IMG/VR virus record: IMGVR_UViG_3300034039_000013
Span: 1-53,633 of that record
Length of the DNA: 53,633 nucleotides
Origin: a virus
Strand: one strand, 5' to 3'
Shown: in pieces, positions 1-9,800 of the stretch
How positions within the stretch are numbered: position 1 is the stretch's first letter
Layout of the letters: every line of letters starts with the position of its first letter
Notes under the pieces: generated by a model
What the model was told of the DNA's origin: nothing
The model's input: only the letters and a program-made list of their open reading frames with translations
Database searches by the model: none
Program-made: the position numbers and the translations under genes

Positions 1-1065
1 ATAAGCAAGAAATACAAAGTTAGGGTTAAGACGGTTGCCAGCTTCTTTTATGACAGGGTTCAAGATGCGCTAACCGCCATGGAAAGTGTAGAGGAGCCGG
101 TAAGGCTTACTATGCTGGAACGCGGGGTTGTGCGACGCAAAGTCGAAGCCGATTTGACTAAATTTAAAGAGAAGGTAGAGAAGACAAAAGAGGAACGGAG
201 CGGCAGCCCTGCAAGGATTAAGGACATCTTAGCTAAGGCGGCTGTAGAGGATGTAGAAAAGGCTAGAGTGGTAACCAGCAGCGAGGTTAAACAGATCTCG
301 CCTAGACCGTTGCACGTCCCAGAAATGGACGAGAAGGCAAAGCTCGAGCTTGAATTTATTGAAAAGGCTCGTAAAGAGGCGGAAAAAATACGTCAACAGC
401 TTGCTGAGGAAAAGGAGCTTCAAGAGGAGGAGGATTCCTTAGTATTTGAAGAAGTGGATGTAGATAAAGCTGTAGAATATCTGGCTAATTCAGGGCCTCT
501 GACTAGAGCCAATCTGGCTAGGGTCATTTGGTCAAGCTCACCAATGAACAGCCATATAGACGGGACGGCCAGTATTCCTGTGACGGGCGCTCAGATTCAA
601 ACTATCGAGAGAATCTACGAGTTCCTTTACGAGTTTACTGAAGCCGTAAACAAAGGCTATCAAGAGTGTTGCATGAGAAAGGCTGACTTGCTTGCGCTGG
701 CTGAGCGGGCTAAGTCTATTAAGAAGCCGATGTCGCAGGTTAAACGAGATAAGAAATTTCAGGAGGTGTACAAAGAAATTCTGAAAAGGCCATTTGTGTT
801 TGATTTTTTACCTTCGTGGCATAATAATGTAGATCCAATTTTCTGGCAGGTCGAGGCTTTAGACAAATCTTGCCGAGACTGGGTAGCTAGGCATGTAAAC
901 GACGATGACGACAGTGCTGTTAGCAATCTTACTCCAGAGTTGATCGAGTCGCTGTTTAATACTACTTGGGACAAGCTGGATAAGAAGCAAGCCTTAGACA
1001 CAATAGACAAGCACTTGACGCAGCATTTGAATATGTTGGAGAAAAATATAGCCGTGGAGGAATAA
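1..1065 (+). CDS. Hypothetical protein, 5' end outside window
   Basis: I do not recognise this protein. The reading frame is open from base 1, and the ATG at 79 has no visible ribosome binding site, so the true start is probably upstream of the window and residues encoded at 1-78 belong to the protein. The visible part is about 355 residues. It is highly charged, with a Glu/Lys-rich segment near codons 85-140 that is probably coiled coil, followed by a more globular C-terminal half. It ends one base before the next gene, so the two are translationally linked. Its position at the head of a replication operon suggests an early DNA-metabolism role, but this is inference only. Confidence 0.8.
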   Translation: MSKKYKVRVKTVASFFYDRVQDALTAMESVEEPVRLTMLERGVVRRKVEADLTKFKEKVEKTKEERSGSPARIKDILAKAAVEDVEKARVVTSSEVKQISPRPLHVPEMDEKAKLELEFIEKARKEAEKIRQQLAEEKELQEEEDSLVFEEVDVDKAVEYLANSGPLTRANLARVIWSSSPMNSHIDGTASIPVTGAQIQTIERIYEFLYEFTEAVNKGYQECCMRKADLLALAERAKSIKKPMSQVKRDKKFQEVYKEILKRPFVFDFLPSWHNNVDPIFWQVEALDKSCRDWVARHVNDDDDSAVSNLTPELIESLFNTTWDKLDKKQALDTIDKHLTQHLNMLEKNIAVEE

Positions 1066-1485
1066 ATGGCCACCTTGAAAAAGGGTAAGACACTTAGTTT
1101 GCCGAAAGGCGCATTTCAGATAAGAGAGGGAGATAACGGCGAACCAAAATTAGAAAAGAAGAAAAAAGTCTGTCTTGCTGTACACCCTGGCGGTAGACCT
1201 GTCTATATCTACCGCAATAGGCGGGGTAGCAAACCTAGACTTATTTCGTTAATCACATTGACTGATTTCGAAATAAAAAATAGCAGAGTCTCGTGGAGGG
1301 CTAGAACCCAGAGAGGCGAAATTTTTGAGGGAGGCGCTAGGATGGTACAAGTACCTGGAACTTACATTCGAATGACGCCCAAAATACCTATAACACTGCA
1401 CAAGCGTACGGCAGGATGGGCACCGGAATTTGTTTTAGAAGTAGACCATAGAGATTCAGTCACTATCTGGAAACCGAGGGGCTGA
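1066..1485 (+). CDS. Hypothetical basic protein, 139 aa
   Basis: This small basic protein has no family I recognise. It starts at an ATG directly after the preceding stop and ends 2 bases before the primase-helicase gene. The N-terminus (ATLKKGKT) resembles that of the protein starting at 6070 (ALKKGKT), but the rest does not obviously align. The body looks like a beta-rich domain with many Arg and Lys residues. A nucleic-acid-binding accessory to the adjacent primase is possible but unproven. Confidence 0.75.
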   Translation: MATLKKGKTLSLPKGAFQIREGDNGEPKLEKKKKVCLAVHPGGRPVYIYRNRRGSKPRLISLITLTDFEIKNSRVSWRARTQRGEIFEGGARMVQVPGTYIRMTPKIPITLHKRTAGWAPEFVLEVDHRDSVTIWKPRG

Positions 1486-1487
1486 GA

Positions 1488-4364
1488 ATGAGTTATTACT
1501 ATTACATCACAGAATTAAAAGAGCCTTGGAAGGCAATACCAGAATCAGAAGACATCGAGGAACGATTGAAAGAGCTCAAGGCTAAGCATTGTACGATATT
1601 GTCGGTGTCTGAAATTGTTAAGGAAGATACCAATTTAGAAGAGCTGAAGTACAAGGGGCCTTTGTATTTTGATATTGATTTAGAGGGAGAGGTTGAAAAG
1701 GCGATAGAGTCTTGCCGTAATTTGGTAGACAAGCTGATAAATGTTTATGAGGTTCCAGAGAATCAAATAAAAATTTATTGCAGCGGGTCTAAAGGATTTC
1801 ATGTGATCGTTCACGAGAAGACGTTTTCTTCTGGCAGGCCGACTAAACTGCTGCCCAGAGTGTACGCGCACATGGCATCAGAAATGGACGTTGAGGGGTT
1901 AGACTTCGCTGTGTACTCAGCCAAGCGAGGACGCATGTGGCGTCTGCCTAATATACAGAGGGATAACGGCAAGTATAAAGTAGAGATTACCCTGCAAGAG
2001 CTTCAGGAGATGGATAAGGCCATGTATGAGGCAGTGTGCAGTTCGCCTAGACCACTGTCGTCTTGGCCCGCCACTGTCAAGAAATCCGAACCCCTGAAGA
2101 AATTGTTTGATCGTTGTAAATCTAGGGCACATAACGAAGCCAAAAAGGTTAGCCAAGAGAATGGGTTTGTAGACGAAGACTTAGAGGTCTTTGGCGATGA
2201 TCATCCGAACTGCGTTAAGAAGGTTTTGGCTTATGAAGGTTTAAAACCGGACACTCATTTTAACAACGCGGTGGTGCAGTTCTCTAGCTACCTAGCTAAC
2301 CGAGGTCTGTCCGAGGATGTGAAAGAACAGCTTATTCGGGAGTTTGCATCAAACTCTAAGTCGTCTAGGCATCCTACGGATCAGGCAAGATATATTGAGG
2401 TTAAAAGTAAGGTTCATTACACAAGGGCGTCCGGATATAAGTTTTTGTGTTCAGGGATGATTTCCATTTTAGAGGAGAACCCCTGTGAAGGTTGCCCGTT
2501 ACGCGGTAAAGGAGTCGCCGCAGCTTGTAGCGAGTTCTCTGAGCCAGAAGTTTTAGGGATATTGGCCGCAGAAAACGGCTATTATAAAGACGAAGTGCAA
2601 CTGTCTACGTTCACAATGGTACCCAGAAACCTTATTATGTTTGAAATGGATGAAGATGAAGGAGGTGGAGAGCGGGTAAAGGCTATAGAGGTCGATATTT
2701 ACTCTGACGGTGAGCCTATTCAGACGATTAAGCTCACAGACGAAGCATTTACCAGCAAACAGAAGTTTTTGAGTGAGATTCAGGGCATCAGTAAGGCGGT
2801 ATTCATGGGCAGTGAACAAGACTTACAGAAGATAAAGTACCATCTTCACCAGAATAAAGAGAAAGGTGATGTTGGTAGGATTATTGAAACGTACACTGCT
2901 GGTATAAATACCACCAGACGTGACAGTACTAAGCTGGTATACGTGGAGCCTAACTACAGCGTGGACTATAACTTTGTTACAGGTACGCACAAGTACGTAG
3001 GCAATCCACAGAATGCTCCGTGTATGCACACGATAGGGATGCCGCCTGAAACAGATGACCCAGAATTTAAGGAATTTTACAAAACAATCGAATGCTTGTT
3101 AGATATAAACAATCCTGCCGAGCTTGGCCTTATGCTTGGGTGGTTCTCTATTTGCCACTTGAGAAAGCATCTTGAATTAGCTAAGAGCGGCAGTAAAGAG
3201 TTCCCGATTTTATTTATCTACGGTAACGCAGGTAGCGGTAAGACTCAGACCGCGTCGCTTCTGTCTTACCTGCATAACGTAGATTACATGGCTACTGCCC
3301 CTACGAGTGTAGCCTCGATTACTGAGTGGGCGCTCATCGAGACTATCTCAAGTACGACAACGGTTCCAGTCATCCTGGACGAGTTTAACAAGCACAAGCT
3401 GTCGCAAAAGGCGTATAACAGCATAAGCGAAAAGTTGAAAATGGCTTGGGGGTCTCAGGTAATTTCCAGAGGTACGATCAAGCATATACCTGGATCAACT
3501 CAAGGAAGAACAGGGGCTAGGACGGTGAACATTCCTATCTCCAGCCCTTTGGTTGTTATCTCGGAACAGGCACCTCAAGAGTCTGCGTTGATCCAGCGGG
3601 GTTGTTTGGTACATCTTACCCGTCGTGGACGGTCTACCGGTAACAGGGAGCAGAATTTTATCCGCTGTCGTGAGAACAGAGACCATATAAGGATGCTGGG
3701 TCGGGCAATGGTATTTAAAGCTCTTATGAGCAAGGTGACCTATGCTGAAGAGTTGAAAGTAAGGTATAAGGATGTAGTTGATAATAGGATGCAGCCGCGG
3801 CCCAGATTGACTCTGCAACTGATATTGGGCGGTCTGGACTTCTTGAAAGAGACGCTAAAGGACTTGGATATAGACTTATCCGAAAGGATTGAGGAGATCA
3901 AGGGAGAGACCATCAAGTACATTAAAGACAAATACGAGGAGTTGCTTGTCATTCAGAACAAGTCTGAGGTCGATAGGTTCCTAGCTACGTTGTCGATAAT
4001 GGCGACGATGAAGAAGCTGGGGCAGAATACCTTGGTAGAAAAAGGTAGAACTTATCTGAGGGCAGATAAACTTCTTTACCTAGACTTGGAGTTGGCAGTA
4101 GCTGCTTATATCCAATACTGTAGTGCGACTAGGCAGAACCCTGTTATGGAGAACGTACATCAGTTAGCCGAGTTGATTAAGCAGGAAGATTACTGTCTAG
4201 GCTTGAAAGACGTGTGCGATCTTGATCCTACTTTTGGATCTGGCGGGCTGATAGCGGTTCTAGACGTCCAAGAAATGCAGAAAAAGAAGCTATCGGTTAA
4301 GTATTTCGAGGAGGGTAGGAGTGCCGACTCTATAATTGATGAGTCCTTGGGAGGCTTCCTATGA
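1488..4364 (+). CDS. Primase-helicase (AEP-type primase plus P-loop helicase)
   Basis: This is a bifunctional replication protein of 958 residues expected to synthesise primers and unwind the fork. The N-terminal part carries the signatures of the archaeo-eukaryotic primase superfamily: a DxD metal site (YFDIDLEG, about residues 62-69), the sxH nucleotide-binding motif in SGSKGFHV (about residue 103), and a third acidic motif (GLDFAVYS). A four-cysteine cluster near residues 322-347 (CEGCPLRG context) may bind zinc or another metal. The C-terminal half has a Walker A motif (GNAGSGKT, about 577-584) and a Walker B motif (VILDEF, about 628-633) of a ring-type helicase. The stop overlaps the next start as ATGA, so translation is probably coupled to the SNF2 gene. 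Domain assignment is firm. The exact family is less certain. Confidence 0.88.
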   Translation: MSYYYYITELKEPWKAIPESEDIEERLKELKAKHCTILSVSEIVKEDTNLEELKYKGPLYFDIDLEGEVEKAIESCRNLVDKLINVYEVPENQIKIYCSGSKGFHVIVHEKTFSSGRPTKLLPRVYAHMASEMDVEGLDFAVYSAKRGRMWRLPNIQRDNGKYKVEITLQELQEMDKAMYEAVCSSPRPLSSWPATVKKSEPLKKLFDRCKSRAHNEAKKVSQENGFVDEDLEVFGDDHPNCVKKVLAYEGLKPDTHFNNAVVQFSSYLANRGLSEDVKEQLIREFASNSKSSRHPTDQARYIEVKSKVHYTRASGYKFLCSGMISILEENPCEGCPLRGKGVAAACSEFSEPEVLGILAAENGYYKDEVQLSTFTMVPRNLIMFEMDEDEGGGERVKAIEVDIYSDGEPIQTIKLTDEAFTSKQKFLSEIQGISKAVFMGSEQDLQKIKYHLHQNKEKGDVGRIIETYTAGINTTRRDSTKLVYVEPNYSVDYNFVTGTHKYVGNPQNAPCMHTIGMPPETDDPEFKEFYKTIECLLDINNPAELGLMLGWFSICHLRKHLELAKSGSKEFPILFIYGNAGSGKTQTASLLSYLHNVDYMATAPTSVASITEWALIETISSTTTVPVILDEFNKHKLSQKAYNSISEKLKMAWGSQVISRGTIKHIPGSTQGRTGARTVNIPISSPLVVISEQAPQESALIQRGCLVHLTRRGRSTGNREQNFIRCRENRDHIRMLGRAMVFKALMSKVTYAEELKVRYKDVVDNRMQPRPRLTLQLILGGLDFLKETLKDLDIDLSERIEEIKGETIKYIKDKYEELLVIQNKSEVDRFLATLSIMATMKKLGQNTLVEKGRTYLRADKLLYLDLELAVAAYIQYCSATRQNPVMENVHQLAELIKQEDYCLGLKDVCDLDPTFGSGGLIAVLDVQEMQKKKLSVKYFEEGRSADSIIDESLGGFL

Positions 4365-5977
4365 AGTTATCAGAGTACTTTGACGAGTCAGGTATTTTAG
4401 AGTATGCCGACTGGTCTAAAAATGTAGAGTTAAAGTTTACGCCTAAGTGGCATCAAATAACTGGGCTGTCACAGGCAGCCCACTTCAACCGGTTCGGGTT
4501 GTTTGATGAGCAAGGTTGCGGTAAAACTGTGGTGTGTCAGGCGTGGTTATCTTGGCTTGCTGGCTTTGGTAACAAGGCCATTGCGCTTATACCGCCGACG
4601 CTTATTACTCAGTTTTACAACGACTTTTTCTCAACGTTTATAGGGATAGATCAGTACCTCAAAATTGAGATGTTCAGAGGTACTGTCCCACAACGGAGAA
4701 GGATGGTCGAACGATGGGAAAAGGAAGGGTATCCTGACATCGTGTTGATGAGCTACCAGCTATTTCAAAAGTCGTTCTATACGAACAAAGAAATAGCTAA
4801 CGGAGCATCTAAAATTAGAACGTGGGCGTACTTCAAGAAGAAAGGTTACAACGTACTGGCTTGCGACGAAGCCACAATTTTGAAAAACGTTAACCTTACG
4901 CATAAAGCAGTAAGGCATTTTCTCGGAGACGAAAACGAATCGGCCTTGTTGCTGATGACTGGAACGCCTGCTGAGAATGCGTTAGTGGATTTATACGGGA
5001 TTATCAAATTGATAAACCCTAAAGCTTATGCAAATTATAGGTCTTTTGAGAGGTTGCATGTAATCAAAAACCCGTATAGCCCTTTCGATAACGACATTAT
5101 TGGTTACAAGAACAAAGATTTGCTCCACTCTAATTTGTACGCAAGAGGTAGGCGGGTTGAAAAGAAAGATGTGGTAAAGGATTTGCCACCAAAACTCTTT
5201 TCTGAAATTCTGGTGGAATTGGAACCTGCACACCTTTCGTTGTACAAGAAAGTGGCTAACGAGAGGTTGTTGGAAAAGGATGGGGAGTTGCATGATTTTA
5301 CTGAGCAGCAAAAACTTAGGCAAGCTCTTGGGCAGATTGTAAACAACCCTCATCTGTATGTGGATTCTGGAACCAAGCCGCCTAAGAACAATATGGAAGA
5401 GACGCTGTTTCAGCTCTTAGACTCTATTGGGTTGCAGAGTCATAAGGTATGTATCTTTATTTACTATAAAGCTACGGCAGATCGGCTGATGGATGTACTT
5501 AGGAAGTACAACCCAGCGCTGCTTAACAGTACGACTGCGAGCAGACGGGACAAAGAGATAAAGAAGTTCCTTGAGGACGATTCCTGTAGAGTTCTGATTA
5601 CTCAATACAGGTCTGGCGGCTACGGGCTAAACTTACAATCGGTATGTTCTCATATCATTTTTTATGAGCCAATCAGCGTTCCTGGACTGTTTGCTCAAGC
5701 CTGTGACCGTGTTCATCGGACAGGGCAGACGGAGGTTTGCAATATGTATGTATTGACGCCTCTGAAAACCGTGATGACCAAGATAAGGAACATGATGATT
5801 TCTAAGCACGAGGAGAACAAAGAAGTCACTATGGATACTTCCGACTTTAAAGCGGAAGTGCTCAATGGTGTTGACTTGGTTGGCGAAGTTACTGACGAAG
5901 GTCTTACATCTTCTGACGTGGTTTCTGTTGTTGATTCTGATGTGATAGAGGGAGGTGGCCATGTTTACTTGACATAA
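4361..5977 (+). CDS. SNF2/DEAD-type superfamily 2 helicase
   Basis: This is a 538-residue SF2 helicase or translocase of the SNF2 type. Motif I is DEQGCGKT (about residues 48-55), motif II is the Walker B variant DEAT (about 171-174), motif III is LMTGTPAEN (about 201-209), and motifs V-VI lie in RSGGYGLNLQ and QACDRVHRTGQ near residues 418-455. All parts needed for ATP-driven DNA translocation appear present. The last 60 residues are acidic and low in complexity. It overlaps the primase-helicase stop by 4 bases. In phages such proteins are usually linked to replication-fork or recombination remodelling. The specific role here is inferred from context. Confidence 0.9.
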   Translation: MKLSEYFDESGILEYADWSKNVELKFTPKWHQITGLSQAAHFNRFGLFDEQGCGKTVVCQAWLSWLAGFGNKAIALIPPTLITQFYNDFFSTFIGIDQYLKIEMFRGTVPQRRRMVERWEKEGYPDIVLMSYQLFQKSFYTNKEIANGASKIRTWAYFKKKGYNVLACDEATILKNVNLTHKAVRHFLGDENESALLLMTGTPAENALVDLYGIIKLINPKAYANYRSFERLHVIKNPYSPFDNDIIGYKNKDLLHSNLYARGRRVEKKDVVKDLPPKLFSEILVELEPAHLSLYKKVANERLLEKDGELHDFTEQQKLRQALGQIVNNPHLYVDSGTKPPKNNMEETLFQLLDSIGLQSHKVCIFIYYKATADRLMDVLRKYNPALLNSTTASRRDKEIKKFLEDDSCRVLITQYRSGGYGLNLQSVCSHIIFYEPISVPGLFAQACDRVHRTGQTEVCNMYVLTPLKTVMTKIRNMMISKHEENKEVTMDTSDFKAEVLNGVDLVGEVTDEGLTSSDVVSVVDSDVIEGGGHVYLT

Positions 5978-6003
5978 AAGATCGGTTGTCCTAAAGTAGA
6001 ACC

Positions 6004-6021
6004 GTCTGGTTAATACCAGAC
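6004..6021. other. Inverted repeat in the intergenic leader
   Basis: A perfect 7-base inverted repeat (GTCTGGT, loop TAAT, ACCAGAC) lies in the 92-base gap before the gene at 6070. No T-run follows it, so it is not an obvious terminator. The same gap contains a 10-base direct repeat (ccaatgctaa at 6021 and 6039). It could be an operator or an mRNA leader structure. Confidence 0.4.
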
Positions 6022-6069
6022 CAATGCTAACGTAACTGCCAATGCTAAACTAACAGAGGAGCATTCATT

Positions 6070-6792
6070 ATGGCACTTAAAAAAGGTAAGACTGCGCCTG
6101 TAGTCGAAGAAGCAATTGTTGAAGACGTAGAGGTCGATGCTACTGCCGATGAGAAAGTCAATCCACCGCAAGAGGCTGTCCAAAAAGCACCAAAAGCTTC
6201 GGTACCTGCTACGCAGACGCAAAGTTCAGTACCAGCAGAGCACAACCCTCAAGGTAGTGTCCTAGCCAGCGCAGAGCAAGCTGGATTTGAAGGCTTGGGA
6301 ATCAGCTTCGGTTCATTCCCTGTCTTGAAGCTGGACAAAGGTACCTTTGTACTGGACGACCAAGAGCTTGAGGAAAAATCTATCGAGGTAGTTCTTCTGC
6401 AAAGTCGTCCTAAGTATATTTACAAAGAGTCTGGTGCAGAAAGCACAGACGTATTTGTATACTCGTACGACCAGCGCACTACAACCAACGGGGCCGACCT
6501 TAACGCTTGGTTGCAAGAGCAAGCAGCCAACGGAATCAAGGTTGAAGTTAAGGAATACCTTGAAGTCTTGGCCGAGGTCGTAACTCCAGAGGACTACGAA
6601 GGAGAATTGATTATCATGTCAATTCCGCCGACAAGTCGGGCTCGTTTCTCTGGTTACGTCGTCAAACTCCTGCACAAAACCGGCTTACAGCCTAACAAAG
6701 TGGTCACGCAGGTTAGCGTAGGTCCACGGCTTCGTAAGGGTACTATCTCTTGGAACCCTTGGAAGTTCAGCTACGTTCGTCCGGTAGAGTAA
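6070..6792 (+). CDS. Hypothetical protein, possible ssDNA-binding protein
   Basis: This 240-residue protein has a low-complexity acidic N-terminal tail of about 75 residues (many Val, Glu, Ala, Pro) followed by a beta-rich domain of about 165 residues. A strong GAGGAG ribosome binding site lies 8 bases before the ATG. It stands alone between two gaps that carry hairpins, just before the DNA polymerase, where many phages encode a single-stranded DNA-binding protein, and its likely high expression fits that. However, phage SSBs usually have the acidic tail at the C-terminus, so the assignment is tentative. I see no catalytic motif. Confidence 0.75.
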   Translation: MALKKGKTAPVVEEAIVEDVEVDATADEKVNPPQEAVQKAPKASVPATQTQSSVPAEHNPQGSVLASAEQAGFEGLGISFGSFPVLKLDKGTFVLDDQELEEKSIEVVLLQSRPKYIYKESGAESTDVFVYSYDQRTTTNGADLNAWLQEQAANGIKVEVKEYLEVLAEVVTPEDYEGELIIMSIPPTSRARFSGYVVKLLHKTGLQPNKVVTQVSVGPRLRKGTISWNPWKFSYVRPVE

Positions 6793-6802
6793 CAAGCACT
6801 TC

Positions 6803-6829
6803 GGCGGGCTTACCGCCCGCCGTATTTCT
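6803..6829 (+). terminator. GC-rich hairpin, terminator-like
   Basis: A perfect 7-bp stem of only G and C (GGCGGGC, loop TTACC, GCCCGCC) is followed by GTATTTCT, a weak T-tract. It sits 11 bases after the stop of the preceding gene and 28 bases before the polymerase start. It may be a leaky terminator, or a stabilising 3' structure that lowers polymerase expression relative to the upstream gene. Confidence 0.5.
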
Positions 6830-6849
6830 GTAGAGATTGGGAGATCATT

Positions 6850-9800
6850 ATGCAAGTGATAGACGCCACCGATGCTTTGAAAAGCTTAAAGGAGATCTGT
6901 CAGAACCCTGATAAAGATTTGCTGCTTATAGACGCTAGAGGGCAAGCTTTGCGTTGCCTGTTGGGAGGCAAAGACCCAGACGGTCTGACTGACGAGAATG
7001 GTAACAACTGCAATAGCGCCGAGTTCGGAGTAAGAAACTTTTTGCAATATGTGCTTCTGCCAGCAATCGACGAGTATGGAGTACACAACATAATCATGGT
7101 ATGGGAAGGCGGCAACGATCGGCGTCGAGCCATCTTCCCTGAGTATAAGGCTAATCGAAAAGAACCTACAGAGTTAGTAAGTCAAGAAATTGAGCGTTGT
7201 CTCAAATACATAAAATCGCTGGCGGCTGGACTTGGAATTTTACAATGCGCTGCGCCTACCTGCGAGGCGGACGACCTTATTGCATTGTTCTGTGAGTCAG
7301 TTGATCGCAATATCGACATCATGACTAACGATGCTGACCTTGCTCAGCTTGTTAGAGATTACGACAACAAGGTTGTCACTGTCATTGTCGGGGAAAATGT
7401 AATCACTGATGAATACAAAGGCATCCCGACGCACTTGATAGCTTTGTATAAGTCGCTCGTGGGGGACTCGTCTGACGGCTACCCTGGGATCAAAGGCTTC
7501 GGCCAGAAAGCCTGGGACTCCCTCGTAGAGGAGTATGGCTGGGACGGACTTGAGGAGTTGGATCGCATCGTTGCCAGCCAAGACTTCAAGGCGCTAGACG
7601 AAGTTGAGATGAACGCGGCTTTGAAAAAGATTCATGCCAACGTTCAGCAGTGGTGGAAGTCTTACCTTCTGGCCAAGCTGCATCCTGAATGGGTTGGCAA
7701 GCCGTTCATGGGCAAAACCCGCCCTATTCAATGGTTCCAGAGGGTTCCAAATAAAGCCAGAGTGCAAACTGTACTGGAGGCCGTAGGCGTACCAGAGATA
7801 TTGGAAGATTTGGAAGTCGTACTTCCAAACTATCTGCTTGTTGACTCTGAAGTCTACGATTCAGAATTTGAAAAGGAGCTTTATAAAGAGATTAAAAATT
7901 CTCCGTTTATCGCACTGGACTTTGAGACGTATGACCCAGAAGACCCGTATGGAAACGAAAAGCGGCAATCAGTAGATGTGTTGTCTCATGTGGCTACTGG
8001 TGCATCGCTGACCTTCGGGGCGAATCTGGAAAACACAGTGTACCTGACGTTCCGTCATAAGGATTCGTACAACTTGGATCGCAGTGTGCTGACGAAAATC
8101 ATAGAGAAGGCAAACGAGTACGAGGTACCTGTAGTTGCACACAGCAGTCAGTTCGAGCTTGAAATCTTGCATCATGATTTCAACGTTCAGCCGAAGGTGC
8201 ACTACGATACTCAGCATATGGCCAGATTTGCTGAGGAGAATAAGCCGAACGATTTGAAATCTCTATCGTTCGAGTGGCTTAAGTACAAACAGAAAACTTA
8301 TAGCGAAACCGTAGGCGATAAAGGCCATATGGCCAATTTGACGGCTGAGGAAGCAGCATTCCCGTATGGCTGCGACGACGCTATTGTGACGGCTATGTTG
8401 TACAAGCTGTTCACAATTATCTTGCAGGTGGAAGGTACGCTTAAGTTCTACCAAGAGAACATTCCGGCGGCTCAAGAAGTCATGCTGAACTCTCGTCGCC
8501 AAGGTGTGTATGTCTCCATACCACACCTTAAAGAGTACGAACAGGACGATAACAAGGAGTTTGAAGAATGCATGGGAAAGCTTAAACCGCTGCTCGCAAA
8601 ACACTGTGCTCAAGGGCCTAAGCGGGCAGCGGTTCATCGGTTCCTGAATGCGGACTTTGTTCCATACATGCAGGCAACCATAACCGATCCTAAGGCTCTT
8701 GAAGAAAAGATCGAGAAAGAAGCGGAAGCCATTATAAGCTACTGTACTTACACTGATTACGAGGTTCATGAGGAAGAGCCTAATTGGGTTCCGACTCCTA
8801 CTAAATTCTCTGCGGCATGTGCCAAGCTTGGCCTGCCACCGGTAGAGAAAATAAACGTAACCTATATCAGTGAGTACATAGAAGGGTTAACGCAGGATGA
8901 GACGATAGAGCTGACAGCAGACCAGCGTAAATTCTTGCGCTTGTTGGGAGAAGCCGCGGCCTCTTTAAGAAGTAGAAAGGGTCGGGAGTACGAGGCGTTA
9001 AAGAAGTTCTGTATCAAAGTAACTGGCATGAAGGGTAAGCTAATTGAGACCGGAACTAAGATCGATCTCGGCTCTCCGAAGAAAATGCAGTGGCTTCTAT
9101 ACGTTATGTTGGATCTACCTGTTAGAGTACGTTCAGACGTAGCTTATGGAAGCAAGCGTCACAAACTCGGACTGGAAGGCTCTCCGGCTACGGACGCTAA
9201 AGCTATTTCCGCAGCCTTGGCGTTTGACGTAAAAGATGGCGATTGGAGAAAAGAGGCCCTAGAGTTGATTAAGAAGATGAAGGACATCAACACTCGTCGC
9301 AGCTTCTACTTCAAGAGCTATCCAGAGCTGGTGAGTAAGAAGGACGGTCGGATGCACCCAAGTTTTAGCTTGGTGTCTACCGTGACACGTCGTCCTACTT
9401 GTACTGCTCCGAACATTTTGCAGGTAAGTTCCGGCAAAGACGACTTCAGGCTGCGTAAGTGCTTCTCTGGCGCGTATACAGAGAAGGTGACAGGCTACGA
9501 TGATACTTACTTGGTTGTATGTATTGACTTCTCTCAACAGGAGCTTCGTATTTTGGCTTCTGAATGTAAAGACGAGAAGCTGATTCGATGCTACGTAGGC
9601 GATCCTGACCAAAGGCTGGACGTGCATACTTTATCAACGGTGAGTATCTACAACAAAACTCACAGCAAGCCCATAACTTATGAGCAGGCTGTGAAAGAGA
9701 TGAAAGAGGAAACCGAACTTGGTAAAGAGCTCTCTCTCATTCGTAAGAAGAAAGCAAAGCCTGTAAACTTTGCTATTGTTTACGGAGGCACAGAGCACAC